Positions 10,880 to 21,958 of a stretch of 64,000 nucleotides of DNA are shown here, in pieces. The translations under genes were made by a program, and so were the position numbers. A model generated the notes under the pieces. The model saw nothing but the letters and a program-made list of their open reading frames with translations, was not told the DNA's origin and searched no databases. The stretch spans positions 31,875,501-31,939,500 of the forward strand of contig NC_091971.1 in assembly GCF_036711975.1 (NCBI RefSeq). The letters run 5' to 3'. Position 1 is the stretch's first letter. Each line of letters begins with the position of its first letter. The stretch is from Onthophagus taurus. Its lineage: Eukaryota > Arthropoda > Insecta > Coleoptera > Scarabaeidae.

Positions 10880-11720
10880 ATTAGAGATTTTTCTGAGTTG
10901 AGGGTTGACGACGAGGCTTTTCTAAATGACGTCGGATCAGAGTAAATGAGCATTTTAATCCGCTTGTGCACACTATTTTCGTGTAGAATTTGCAATTATC
11001 TGTTGATTGCCTTTTAGAGGACCCTGGCTTTTCACAGATCTCATCATCAGAACCAGGAGGTAGTGATCTAGCGTATATTTTTTCGCAATGTTCCTACGAA
11101 AGTTAGTCTTCTTTTCAGAAGCTCTTCTACAACCTCAATTCAGGCAAACCAGTTATCGGCCGTTATATTACGGTCACTACCTTTCAGTTATTCTGTGAGT
11201 TGCAATACATATTGGGTGGGTAAACAGTGGTAGCCTTTTTTCTTTATTATCTCTTTGCCAACATGTAGTATTCCACCGCAGAAATACAAAGTTCTTGCGT
11301 CACAGAGTGATATTATTGTCAAGCCGTATTTTTCAGTTTTTGAGGGCTAATTACTACTAAGGATACATTTTGAAAGGGCAGCCAGCGCCCACGAAACCCG
11401 AGCATATAGTCTCATCAGGAGTGACATATTGACTTGGAGCAAAATATCGGGAACAGTTGGCGGCAAATTTATTCCAGATAGCCCCCCTAAAAGCTGCCAA
11501 TTTGTCATTTTTTTCTACGCTCTTTCCTCGTAGTTTGGCCGTCAAGTCTGCATTTTTCCAGAAGAAACTGAAATCTGGCGAGGGACATGGTGCATCGAAA
11601 AATTGCAGGACCATATAGTTTTGAAAATATGTCTTTGGTACTCAGTGTAGACTTCTTCAACACACCACTCACGAAAAGGAGGCCAAGAAAGGCTTTAAAT
11701 TGGACATCATTGGTGAAATA
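10880..11720 (-). pseudogene. piggyBac transposase remnant A
   Basis: Minus strand reads FTNDVQFKAFLGLLFVSGVL at the upstream end, then DKLAAFRGAIWNKFAANCSR and SQYVTPDETICSGF (first catalytic D region), LKTEKYGLTIISLCDARTLY, GSDRNITADNWFA (second D region) and FVGTLRKNIR. A cysteine-bearing tail follows after a deletion. Stops and frameshifts are frequent. The order matches the piggyBac transposase at 58145-59683, and the C-terminal third with the third acidic residue is deleted. Confidence 0.85.
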
Positions 11721-11786
11721 AACGAAGCATCCATATTATAGTTGCTGCGTGATCGATCTATCTCTTCATTCGTATGTTGAACTATT

Positions 11787-12146
11787 TCACTGATCATTTC
11801 GTCGGTTATGAAGAGCTAAAATAATTTCAAGATATCTGTTATATCCTTTGTCAATTAAAATTTTAGGTGCAAAAGGAAAAATTACTGTGCTAATATCTAA
11901 TCTATTCCTCTCATCTGTCCATTGACTATTTATCAGTGAAAACGCACGTTCACAGCCTGCGTTGTGGCTTGGAATGCAAAACACATAGGTACACAAGCGA
12001 ATAAATTGGTTTTTTTGCTCCACATATTTCACTTTTTCAAATATACTCATCCATTTCTCTATGCAGCTTTGAGATTTCCATGCATCGTTGTTATTATCAA
12101 TTTCATACTTTATAATACCTTTAATATGGCAGATTTGATTGTACAA
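11787..12146 (-). pseudogene. hAT transposase C-terminal dimerisation domain fragment
   Basis: A 119-codon minus-strand frame with IPSHNAGCERAFSLINSQWT followed by DERNRLDIST, the signature of the hAT-family C-terminal dimerisation domain (in the subgroup with QWT..RNRL). The catalytic domain and zinc finger are missing, so this is a fragment. An alternative is a domesticated hAT-derived exon, which I cannot exclude, but the neighbours are all decayed elements. Confidence 0.75.
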
Positions 12147-12356
12147 TATATGTTGTGAAAGAAATTATATTTTTTAATGATTCTAAACATCGCGAAATTT
12201 CATCCCATTCCGGCATTCTGGCGTGAGTTTTTCAGGTCCATATTACCAGAAATTACAAAAAATAGTGTTTAAAAACTTAAATACCATTACTTTATGTGAA
12301 AATACTACAATTTATTTAAAATTTGTATTTTGCGACTGATTATGATTATAATTATA
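12147..12356. other. No feature recognised
   Basis: AT-rich spacer between the hAT fragment and the left end of a mariner-like element; nothing recognised. Confidence 0.5.
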
Positions 12357-13138
12357 CAGGTGTTTCAGAATTGCACAGCACTACTTCATGGAATTGTTCA
12401 GCACAAAATAAACAAGAAAGTTCATATAAACATATGTATCAAATTAATTTATTACCGAGATATTGAAAATGAAAAATTTTAATTTGTCAATGAAGCGGTC
12501 AGACTAAATGTTCAAAATTGTTTCCATTTTGTTGAATGCAACATTGAGCACCATGAATCCACGCCTTTCTGGCAAGTCTTATAGCATCAGGACGGCCATT
12601 GATAATTACTGCGGCTTCCACGATACTATTTCTGAGCTTTTCCTGGGTGCCGATAGACGTAGAGTAAACCATATATTTCATCCAGCCCCACACAAAATAA
12701 TCGAACGGTGTTAGATCAGGAGACCGTGGTGGCCATTTCGCAGGTCCGTTTCGACAAATCCATCGGTTACCATATGCTCTGTTTAAATAATCAGTGGCAA
12801 CATGAGAAAAGTGAGAATCGCCGTCATGCATAAACCACATTTTCTGCCTATCGGCAATCTGAATGTCTACCAGGAGCTCATACAAGTTATTTTGCAAATA
12901 ATTCATGTAATATATTCCGGAAAGCCTGGGTGGTAAAAAGAAAGGGTCGATGAGGATGTCGCCAAGAAGACCACACCAGACATTTAAGGAAAAAGTATGT
13001 TGGTAATGAGTAGAAGCAGTCGTATGGTGGTTTTCTTCGTGCCAAGTATGGGTGTTTCGAAAATTAATAATGCCGTTTCTTGTAAAACAAGATTCGTCAG
13101 TAATTAGGAGGCAGCTCATGAAGTTAGGGTTTTGTGTA
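12357..13138 (-). mobile_element. Truncated mariner-superfamily element
   Basis: One end is visible: TA at 12355-12356 followed by CAGGTGTTTCAGAATTGC. The element runs to 13138, where another TA-inserted element interrupts it. The transposase therefore lacks its N-terminal half, and the second terminus is not in view. Confidence 0.7.
12499..13119 (-). pseudogene. Mariner-superfamily transposase, catalytic half
   Basis: Open frame of 206 codons from ATG 13119, but the true N-terminus with the helix-turn-helix is cut off. Catalytic blocks: LLITDESCF, WFMHDGDSHFSH, PPRSPDLTPFDYFVWG. Between the second and third aspartates I count 40 residues where the related copy at 41841-42359 has 41. The usual HDGAPSHF reads HDGDSHF here, so one codon is missing next to the catalytic residue. 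The spacing suggests the DD41D (rosa-like) subgroup, a tentative placement. It is open but not functional. Confidence 0.85.
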
Positions 13139-13717
13139 CAGGGTGGGCAAATTTGGGTGTTATTATAGGCTATCTCAGAAACTATAAGAGATACAAAAAA
13201 AGGAGGGTGCCATGTCCCGGTCTCTTTTTTCGAGACTAGTCCAATCCCGTAAACACCAGAGGTTTGGTGTCCTTCTTTTGTTTTTAAGTTATAGCCAAAA
13301 AGTCAAATTTTCGTGATTTCAAAAAATGCTCATATTTCGTTTATTTTTGAAATTAGAGGAATGGGGTTGATGCGTTCTTAAGACACTTTTTTAAGTAGAA
13401 TCTACTGCCGTTGAAACATTTTAAACATATTTGATGATTTTTGAGCTACAACACAAACTTGTATTTTTTTAAATACAAACTATAGTAGATTATGGTCTTA
13501 CTGAAAAGAGCATATTTTTAGCTTTCCAATGATGTATTGCACGCATGGTGTATTTGGGGAAAATAAGCGTTATTTTTTAATTCTAGTTTCTAGTTTCTCT
13601 TTCATTCGCGTATATATGTCGAAAATAATTGAAAACGTTCATAAAAATCACTGTTGGGGCGTTGCCCGCGTAGTTTTTGTAGTAAACACTGATGTGTTCT
13701 TTTCCTAATTAAAACAC
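13139..13717. other. Unclassified element with one visible TA-flanked end
   Basis: Starts with CAGGGTGGGCAAATTTGGG directly after TA (13137-13138), inside the mariner transposase, so it is a later insertion. I find no matching inverted terminus before the Harbinger element at 13721, and no coding capacity. Confidence 0.45.
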
Positions 13718-13966
13718 TTATCGCCGGTTTCTTGTACGAAAATGCATGTCGATATCGAACCGATATCGCGCTGTTGATCGATAATTATGGCGATATCGGT
13801 CATTTGGGTTTTTGAAAGGGTCGATAGGAGATATCGGATCGATAACTATATCGCATGCAACAAGCATCGATATCGAGTCGATAAGTGTGATTAACGACAG
13901 TGGCGTGTGTTTTTAGTGACAGTTTCTATTTTCTTAATTTACATTTAAATATTCACGTGTTTAAAC

Positions 13967-15156
13967 ATGGCAGGTACGTTTACATTTTGATATTAATTTA
14001 ATAATAGTGTATGTATATATCCATATGAATTTAAAAAATAAGTGTGTAGTATGAACTAACTTAAAAAGGTGAATATTTAAAAGTAATTTACTAATTTTAT
14101 TTAGTAGATACGTCTAGTTCTGAGGAATTTATAGAAGACCTGGCTATTGTCATAAATCTACTTCCTAGAAGGGTGATTAGGGATCGATACGATCCTTTTA
14201 ATAAATATGATGACAAGGAGTTTTTATACCGGTATCGGTTGACAAAGGTGCAAGTTATGAATTTAGTAGACAGGGTTGGAGTTAATCTTCAACCAGTGAC
14301 AAACCGAAATAAAAGTATTTCTGCTATGCAACAGATTTTACTATCATTAAGATTTTTGGCAACCGGAGCCTTTCAAATTTTAATTGCGGATGATATACGC
14401 ATACACCGTAGCACTGCATGTCGTATCTTGAAAAAAGTTCTGCATCATATAGCAGCATTGATCAACGAATATATTGAAATGCCCCAAAACGTCGTGGATG
14501 TAGCAAAAAAAAAGGAAGAATTTCAAAATATTGCTAATTTTCCACACGTTATTGGGTGTATTGATTGCACCCATATCAAAATTCAGTCCCCCGACGGAGA
14601 CAACGGTGAATTATATCGCAATAGAAAAGGCTACTTCTCCTATAATGTCCAAGTTATATGTGATAGTAACCTCAAAATAATGGATGTTGTAGCAAGATGG
14701 CCGGAGTCTACACACGATACGACAATTTTTAATGGGTCCCTTATAAAATATAAATTTGATAGCAATGCATTCGCTAATTGTTTTCTACTGGGGGATAGTG
14801 GTTATGCAGCAAGTTCATATATGCTAACCCCAGTATTAAATCCTCAATCACGGGCTGAAGAAAGGTACAATGCTGCACACATTCGTACTCGAAATTGTGT
14901 TGAGCGTTGTTTTGGAGTTTTAAAAAGGAGATTTCCTTGCCTGTCTATGGGAATGCGGTTAAATCCTAGCACAATATTACTTGCGATTTCTGCATGTGTA
15001 GTTTTACACAATATCTCTATTAAAAATGTTGCCACATTTGAAGAAGAAATTGGCGGAAATATAGATGATGTGCCTAACCAAATTGCAGTAGCACCACAAC
15101 AAAGAGGACCTGGAAATGCAGTTAGAAGGGCCTTTATAAATGAACATTTTCATTAA
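13967..15156 (+). CDS. Harbinger transposase, intact, 7-nt first exon
   Basis: HARBI1-type DDE transposase. The body is open but lacks a nearby ATG. An upstream ATG GCA G at 13967-13973 is followed by GTACGT, a 131-bp intron and acceptor TTTATTTAG at 14096-14104. Splicing gives MAVDTSSSEEFIEDL continuing in frame into the family-conserved region, for 352 residues. Helix-turn-helix: IRIHRSTACRILKK. Catalytic D156 (GCIDCTH), D233 (LLGDSGYA) and E269 (NCVERCFGVLKRRF), with 35 residues between the last two. No stop or frameshift seen, so this may be an active or recently active source. Exon 2 is 14105-15156. Confidence 0.9.
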
Positions 15157-15220
15157 ATTTATTTCAAATATAAATTAACATTTATTAATATAAATAAAAA
15201 TTATTAACATAAATAAACAT

Positions 15221-16112
15221 TTATTTTTTTAATTCATTTTTTATTTTTTCTAACTCCAATTGTTCTCTCTCTAATTGAGCCTTCAAAATTGACGTTTTAA
15301 GTTTCGCCTGCTCAAATTCCTCCATTAAAATTTTCTTTTTCAATTCAACAGTTTCATCATCTTCCCTGTTCTTTCGCAACTCATTTCGTTCTTGTAAAAT
15401 TTTTAGAAGATCCAGGGAAGATGTATTTTTTGTATTATTTGAGGAAATTCTTCTTCGTTTTGATAGCGGCGTTTCCATTTTTTCTTGAACTTCTTGCGAT
15501 AGCAATGGTTCAGTTTCCGGTAGGTTGCTGCCACCTTCAGGTACTATCAAAGTACTGGAAGTAGTAGTAACGTCCAGTGATGCGACGTTTTCATCTCAAA
15601 TAGCAAAACAAATATTATGTAATGTATTATTACACAAGAAAAGCCTTACCAGTGTCGGCAACATATAACACGGATGACGAGTCGAAGGGTTGAGGGTCGG
15701 GAATAAAATGACTTTTTAAAGATGATATCAAAATTTCATCAGTTTCGTCAGTTATTTTAATGGTCGATCCACCACCGGTTTTCAACTGTTCTAACTGAAT
15801 TTTAACAGCAAATATAAATGAAGAAAATACAGCAGTACTTTGTTGCAGTGCGTTACTTACCTTATCCGCAGAATTGTGTTTCATAGCATTTCTCTTTATG
15901 AACCCATATAAATCTTTTAACTGTTTTGTACTTCTTTTTCCCGATTGCGAGTTCTGATTGAACTGCTCTGTAAGTTCATCCCATGCTTGTTTCTTTCCGG
16001 TGTTTGTGGAACTGTCGGTTTTTTTATTTTCAATTACCGATTTTCGTTCTATAACTAATTCCACTAACAATTTCTTATCGAAAGAAGTAAAGTTCTTTGA
16101 TCGTTTCTCCAT
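15221..16112 (-). CDS. Harbinger Myb/zeste-like DNA-binding protein, two exons
   Basis: Partner gene, convergent with the transposase. Exon 1 is 16112-15650 from ATG: MEKRSKNFTSFDKKLLVELV, then QAWDELTEQFNQ and TKQLKDLYGFIKR, a Myb/SANT-like domain of the zeste type. A 55-bp intron (donor GTAAGG at 15649-15644, acceptor AG at 15596-15595) is in phase 1 and joins VADT/DENVASL. Exon 2 is 15594-15221 with a nuclear-localisation-like KRRR and a long C-terminal coiled coil (EEFEQAKLKTSILKAQLERE). About 278 residues, no disruption. With the transposase at 13967-15156 it makes a complete autonomous pair. Confidence 0.87.
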
Positions 16113-16522
16113 AGCGCTCGTATTATAACCGTAAACTAACCGTTTTCGAAAAAAGGGATAGCCCGAATTTTAACAGATGTTGTTTATTGTACGTTAGTAA
16201 CGTAAATTGTTTTACGAACTATTTGTTCAAAATTTTTACCGCCACCTATCGGCGGAAATAAATAAGTAACCGATTTTTTGACAAAATTATTTATTCCGAT
16301 ATCCATGGTTATCGAGCGATAACCATGGATATCGGAACAATAGTTATCGGATCGATATCTTTTGACAGGTCGATATCGGCTGTTGGTGTTCTGGTACGAA
16401 CTGATCGACAGATATTGCATACAATAGATATTGAACGATTTTGTCAAAAAATCGGTTATTTGTTTATTCCCGTAGGTAGGTGGTGCTAAAAATTTTGAAC
16501 AAATAGTTCGTAAAATAATTTA

Positions 16523-16776
16523 TTTATTTGTTTATTACACTTGGGATTCAAACGGGACAAGGCCAGCGAAGCATCCACTAATAAAACACAATAAAGTACA
16601 TAAATAAAAAATAAAAAGTTGCTAAGACAAGAAATTGATAATAATAATAATGAAAATTAACAAACAAAAATCATCAAATAATAACAAAAATGATTAGTAA
16701 AAAAAAAACAATTAACAAAGAAGAGAAACTAAAATCTTAATTGTTTAAGTTAAATTATTTCCTTTTTTAAATAAGT
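16523..16776 (-). mobile_element. LINE 3'-end stub with 10-bp target duplication
   Basis: AAATAATTTA at 16513-16522 and again at 16777-16786 flanks 254 bp absent from the corresponding inverted sequence near 16200. Read on the minus strand the insert ends in a run of TAAA/AAAT-like units after CCAAGTGTAATAAACAAA, as expected of a 5'-truncated non-LTR retrotransposon 3' end. No coding remains. Confidence 0.75.
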
Positions 16777-16880
16777 AAATAATTTACAAAAGACTATACT
16801 AACGTACAATAAAAGACATCTGTTAAAATTTGGGGGGTATCCCTTTTTTCGAAAACGGTTAGTTTGATAATACGTGCGCT

Positions 16881-17041
16881 ATGAAGAAACGAACGAAAAA
16901 TTTTACTTCTTTCGATAAAAAATTTGTGAAATTAGTTATGGAACGAAAATCAATAATAGAAAATCAAACGAAATAAAATATCCACAAATATGGTAAAGAA
17001 ACAAGCATGGGATGAACAGTTTAATCAGAATTCGCAATCTT
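16881..17041 (+). pseudogene. Inverted, truncated copy of the Harbinger Myb gene
   Basis: Plus strand from ATG 16881 reads KKRTKNFTSFDKKFV, matching the first residues of the Myb gene at 16112-15221. After a frameshift it resumes as EQFNQNSQS before switching into the Harbinger left-end sequence. This is the internal deletion junction of the inverted derivative. Confidence 0.85.
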
Positions 17042-17324
17042 TTAACACACATCACTGTCATTAATCACACTTATCGAGTCGATATCGGTGCTTGTTGCAT
17101 GCGATATAGTTATCGATCCGATATCGCTCCGATATCTCCTTTCGGCCCTTTTAGAAACCCAAATTACCGATATCTCCATAATTATCGATCAACAGCGCAA
17201 TATCGATTCGATATCTACATGCATTTCCGTACGAGAAACCGGTCTGGTCGTCAAAAGATATCGATCTGATAACTATTGCTCCGATATCTGTTCGATATTA
17301 TAATGTACGAGAAACCGGGCATTA

Positions 17325-17800
17325 AGTTTGTTTTATGTATATTGGTATATTGGATAAGAAAATTTGATGCGTTCAGTACGAGCTCTCTAGCTCGACTCGC
17401 CGCCTAGCGCTCCTATCGGCACCACACGTGTACATTTTGCCGAATATCGACGAGTGTGTCGAGTGTGATCGAATACTTAAAAACAAGAAAAAGAAACTTA
17501 AATACACTCCTTTAACAGATTACATTTTCAAAAATAAAATATTAAATCCTAAACCTAACAATCACCATAGATTTTTTATTTAATGATTTTCCTTTCAAAG
17601 AAAATATTTTTGGCTTGTGAAACTAACTTGTGACACTAACAGATTCATGACAACGCTCACAAGACATTTCGATTTGAGGTTATAATTATAGAGTTACATC
17701 CCTTAGAAGAACAGTCGTACTTTTTCGACGTGGCTATTTGAATTATACAGCAGACATATTAAACTAATACTATATCTTTCTAACACACACTACTCTCTAG
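17325..17800. other. No feature recognised
   Basis: Spacer after the Harbinger copies. It includes a short GC-rich patch near 17380-17460 but no coding or element end I can support. Confidence 0.4.
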
Positions 17801-17804
17801 CGGT

Positions 17805-17998
17805 TTGTGAATTTTAATTTACTACGTATGGCATTTGTAAGAGCGGAAAACGATGATTTACTGCCAGGTCTCGTGGCGTCTACTATAGGAGATAACTGAA
17901 CAGCATCGAGTATCAATTCTTCAACGTTAGTAGTTCGTCGAAACCTTTGTCGACCAGCGTTTATTCGTGTAGGTTTTAGCGTGCCAGTTTTCCTACGA
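17805..17998 (-). pseudogene. Mariner-superfamily N-terminal fragment (helix-turn-helix)
   Basis: Minus strand gives RKTGTLKPTRINAGRQRFRR followed by TTNVEELILDAVQLSP, which resembles the linker between the two helix-turn-helix motifs of mariner-like transposases. It is only about 60 residues and directly adjoins a hAT fragment. Assignment is tentative. Confidence 0.45.
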
Positions 17999-17999
17999 C

Positions 18000-18185
18000 A
18001 TTCGTTCTATTTCTCCAGAAGAAGCAGAAATTTGTAAAAGCTTAATAGCTAATTTCGGTAATTCATTAAACTGCATTTCTGCCAAGCGCCAGTACAGCAA
18101 TGGTTTTGTTATGTTTCACTCCCTAAATCTTGAAAAACTCTTACATTTTTTAAATTATCCCATTCTTCACACTCTTCATTAGAAA
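18000..18185 (-). pseudogene. hAT transposase C-terminal fragment
   Basis: Minus strand contains LYWRLAEMQFNELPKLAIKL followed by LQISASSGEIERMS, resembling the W..L...LP.L..LA..IL.IPASSA..ER motif of hAT C-termini. Upstream reading shows a frameshift. It is a fragment, unrelated in detail to the hAT piece at 11787-12146. Confidence 0.55.
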
Positions 18186-18189
18186 GGGA

Positions 18190-19138
18190 TTTAAAAAGAA
18201 AAGTATTAATTTCATCCAGATGTTATTTCGATAACGTTTATTTTTTATCTTTTTGAGAGAGAACAGGGTAGAAAACTCGTTATATCCGTCCTTGAAATAA
18301 AAAATGGCTAACGTTTTAAATTGAAATCAAGCTCGTTGAAAAAATAGTGTTAAAAGAACATGAATTATACAAGAAAAACTGAAAAATCTTTACCTACAAG
18401 TAAGTATTGATAATGAATTATAAGGGAAACTCTTGTGAGTTGTATTTTAAGTTTAATTGGTTAATTTTTCTTTTATAGGTTATGTTAAATAAAAAAAATA
18501 AATTATCAACCGACTCACTGCGAAGAAAAAGGATTGGAATTCGATGTGGTAACAGGATAATGGATTGTCTCTTGGTTTCGGAGTTCGAACTAGTTTTCCG
18601 GGTTGGTTACTGGATTCCTCGTAGTTTCAGGTCTCTCTTTCGGTTTATTCGGGATTCTTCTGACGGATGAGTGGACTGCTTGTCCTTCGGATTTGGATCT
18701 TGGATAACTTCGAAGATGTTTCAGGAGTTCTCGGATAAGGTTTGTTCAATTATTTTATAATTTTGAGGTTATCTTTTTTTTTAACTTTGACGTTTTGAAT
18801 TGACTCGTTGGCCTCGCGGAGATTTAATTTTTTTTTTACTGTTAATCGACGTGAATTCGTTGCTGGTCAGATGACGACTGTCTCCCACTGTCTCCTGTTT
18901 GCTTGCGTTTTCCTTTTATACTCGGCCCCCCTCCTGTTTCTTCTTCGTTTCTGATTGGTTCTTAGGTTCGCGCCTTTTTCAAAATTTAAAATTTTTGCAT
19001 CGAAATTAGCGTCAAATCTCGCATTTTCTTGGAAATAACCTTTAAAATTAAATTCTTTTTCCGTTGATTTCTCCCTTATTCCTTTATGAATCGTAATAAA
19101 ACATCGTATTCATCGTTGTCTTTTCTTGTTTTCAGATA
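18190..19138. other. No gene recognised
   Basis: AT-rich DNA with homopolymer T runs and a pyrimidine-rich patch near 18870-18960 (TTTTATACTCGGCC). It could be part of an old LTR, but I see no primer-binding site or paired repeat. Confidence 0.4.
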
Positions 19139-19285
19139 TACACTGTTGGAAATAATTCACGAGCACACCCTGTATAATCTGAACGCGTGTGTCTAGCGCA
19201 ATAAAATTTGGTATAGAAGTAGTACTAAAGTAGTGTAACTTACTCTCACATGGAGAGCGGTACAACTCTGCTGGGAGGAGAAACA

Positions 19286-19886
19286 TCAATAGCGAGAGTA
19301 TCCCCCGTGAGCTTCGCGTACCATCGCTACACGACGTGGCATGGAGTCTATAAGTCGCTGTATTGTAGCGAGAGGGATGGCCAACCATGCCACCTCAACA
19401 CGCCTCCATAGCTCCTCAACGTTAGCCGAGGAAGCCGGATAACGTAGAAGTCTCCGACCAGTCATGTCCCAGACATGTTCGATCGGATTCAGATGCGGAA
19501 ACCGAGCTAGCCATGGAAGCACTCGTATACGGTGCTCTTCCACAAAGGTCTGTACAACACGCCCGATGTGCTGTCGTACGTTGTCGTGCATGTATAGTAG
19601 ACCTGGGAGCCGCCGAACGTAGGGAAGCACAACGGACCGTAGCACCTCATCTACGTATCGTTGGCCCGTCATGATCTGCTATACACGCAGCAGACGTGTA
19701 CGTCCACAATGTGTAATCGCACCCCATACCATAATGCTCGGTTGTCGGTGGATAGGGCGTTCTTGCACACACTGCTCGAGTAGACGATCACCACGGGTCC
19801 GACTAACTAAAATTCGCGCATAACCGGTGCTCAATTCGAATCTTGATTCGTCGGAAAACAAAATGTCCCTCTACTCGGCAACCTAC
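19286..19886 (-). pseudogene. Tc1 transposase, C-terminal half
   Basis: Catalytic half of a DD34E transposase: LFSDESRFEL (first D), LLYMHDNVRQHIGRV (second D), FPHLNPIEHVWD (E). There are 34 residues between D and E. In-frame stops occur at 19871-19873 (TAG) and 19679-19681 (TAG); otherwise the frame is continuous. SPDLNP of the family is FPHLNP here. The N-terminal half is at 27918-28330. Confidence 0.9.
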
Positions 19887-19904
19887 TAATGCCTAGTGTA
19901 TTAC

Positions 19905-20900
19905 GGCGAGATTTTACTTAACGTTATGTTTTTAATTAAAATAATATCAGGCTAAATAAGATTATGACCGGCGTTGAACTTTTAAAATAAATTTATTTCC
20001 ATTTGAGTTGACGTCAAAAACTTGTTTTACAAATACTTTCGGGGTTGAGTGAACAGTCGAGTTTGGTGAGTGCATTGGATCGGATGATTTTGGAGTTAAT
20101 TTTTTGAAATTTGTAATTTTGGTTAAAATTTTGGAAGAAACACGATTAGTGGATTTTAATCAGCCGATTTATTAATTTTTGGAATACCTTCGGGGAGTAT
20201 AAACGCCACCAATCTTCGATTTACAACTTTAAAGCCGACCAACATCTTAGGCTTTTTTTTTCTTTTTCTCTTGTTGCCGACTTTTCCTGAATAACTTTCA
20301 AATCTGGAAAATAGTGTCAAATGAGTAGATTGATTCATTAAGGGAGGAGAGAATTAACGAAGGTTTAGCCACGTTGACCACGCTATCATTCGCCATCTAT
20401 ATTCACCCTACATCGACACGAAACTAAAAAAAAAATATAACCAGTACAGGAAAAAGAAAGGTCGGTTAAACATTTTCTTAATTTATTACTTCGTTCGCCT
20501 GATAAAATTTACATCTACATTTACGCCCGGTTTCTCCGATTTATTAGAAGAATTTGGATACGATTTGGAAATTTAAATTTTTTTGTTGATTCTAAAAAAA
20601 AGTATTTGTTCATAATAAAAGAATTTGGGGTTATAATTTTATTTTATACTTACATTCGAGATTCTTGTACCGGTTGTCACGCTGAAGCGGGATTGTTTTT
20701 TTTTTAGTTCAATTTAGAGTTGTTGCTCGCATTTTTTTTTCCACCGTATGTTTGGCCAAATTTCGGTTCCGGATTATTTAATTTCAGTTTACTTACCGCT
20801 TCCCTGTACGCCGTCGCGCTTAAAGAAACATATTTAGTAATTATTTTTTTATTTCTCATTATTATTATTTTTTTTACTTACCTTTCAAATATTATTTTTT
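19905..20900. other. No gene recognised
   Basis: AT-rich sequence; several T-rich tracts next to CTTAC (reverse splice-donor-like) words. No family recognised. Confidence 0.4.
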
Positions 20901-20904
20901 TTAA

Positions 20905-21545
20905 ATTAAACTTCGGTTTTTGCACTTTAATGGATTTTTATTTTTAATTTTCACTCAACCGGTTTCACTGTGTTTATACAGCATCTTCAGGAGTTATCCT
21001 ACATAAATACAAATTTTCTTAAATAAATCTCGGATTAACGTGCTAAATTAAGTGGATTCTTAAATTAATACAATAATAAAACTTACGTCAATTCCTTACA
21101 AAATATACATTAGATTCATTCATCCTCACTTGTTCCTACCGTTAGATCATGTAAATGATTCCTTTAAGTTGTGATTATGAAAGATTAAAAAATTTTTTAG
21201 ATAATTGAAGCGTCATGGAGTTGTGAAAGTTAGTTTGAGGTTATGTGTCAATTTGTTTGGGGATATTTTATTTTTCCCGTTTGGCAATATATTTGAAATC
21301 AAAATTTAATTTGAGGATAGTAACGAATTATTGTAACGCATACAGCAATAATTATTAAAACCACTTTTTTTTAAAAAATAGGGAGGAAGAGGGGGGTTTT
21401 TTAAAGGTTATGGGTAGGATAATAAGGGATAGGTATGATGTCCATGGGATCCAGAGTTATTGCAATAACAAAATGACATCTTGTTTTGTTATCCTCGTTT
21501 AACCTGGGGGGATATCGTCGGCCTAATCTGCAAAACCCGTAAGTC
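20905..21545 (+). repeat. Inverted arm, Penelope-like 3' region, copy 1
   Basis: The block TTAAACTTCGGTTTTTGCAC (from about 20907) and the block TATCGTCGGCCTAATCTGCA (21512-21545) both recur as reverse complements at 27552-27605 and 27132-27164. The order fits two copies of one element in opposite orientation. A phrase near 20980-20995 (CATCTTCAGGAGTTATCC) resembles the CATCTTCAG linker typical of Penelope-like elements. Confidence 0.6.
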
Positions 21546-21958
21546 ACAAATAAAGAATTTTGGAGGAGAAGTAAAAAACGTTTCAACAATTGTCAAATAT
21601 ATAATTGTTCTATTGCTATAGAATATCAAATATGCGTTCTATCTTATATATTTATGGGTTATTATGTATTAGACAATATTTATTGAAATTAAAAAGGACT
21701 TACAGGATTTACTCATAAAAAATTCAAATATAATTGGACATACTGGATTTCCATGTTTAAAGATTAAATACAGGATTATTAAGAATACACTAAACATTTT
21801 AAGGTATTTATTTACCAAATTATTGCAAAATTACAATTTTTTAGAATAAACAGATACAGATACAAACAAAAAATATTTATTTTTCGAAGAAACAGATAAC
21901 ACAGAATAGTTATATTTTGAAATATATATGGAAATTATTATAAGACAATGCAATGGTC
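21546..21958. other. 3' flank of the DDE-like pseudogene
   Basis: AT-rich. Contains three related words (ACAGGATTT near 21703, ACTGGATTT near 21743, ACAGGATTA near 21772) that could be subterminal repeats of the neighbouring element; no coding sequence. Confidence 0.4.

Larger units (their letters stand above)
13721..17321. mobile_element. PIF/Harbinger element 2 plus inverted deleted copy
   Basis: TTA (13718-13720) is followed by TCGCCGGTTTCTTGTACG, and a matching inverted end GTACGAGAAACCGGGCA stops at 17321 before TTA (17322-17324). Another inverted end, GTACGAGAAACCGG, lies at 17232-17245. Ends are rich in CGATATCG/GATCGATA words. The left body (13721-16400) carries transposase and Myb genes. 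From about 16440 to 17245 the sequence is the reverse complement of the Myb start, the right flank and the left end, so an internally deleted copy lies tail to tail with the full one. TTA may be the target duplication, but with overlapping copies the pairing is uncertain. Confidence 0.8.

Noticed and set aside
16545..16575. B-box-like word GGGATTCAAAC suggesting a tRNA-derived SINE
   Set aside because: No A box at the right distance and the 10-bp duplications place it in a LINE 3'-end stub.
18870..18960. Pyrimidine-rich block with TTTTATA as an LTR promoter
   Set aside because: No ends, primer-binding site or paired copy could be found.
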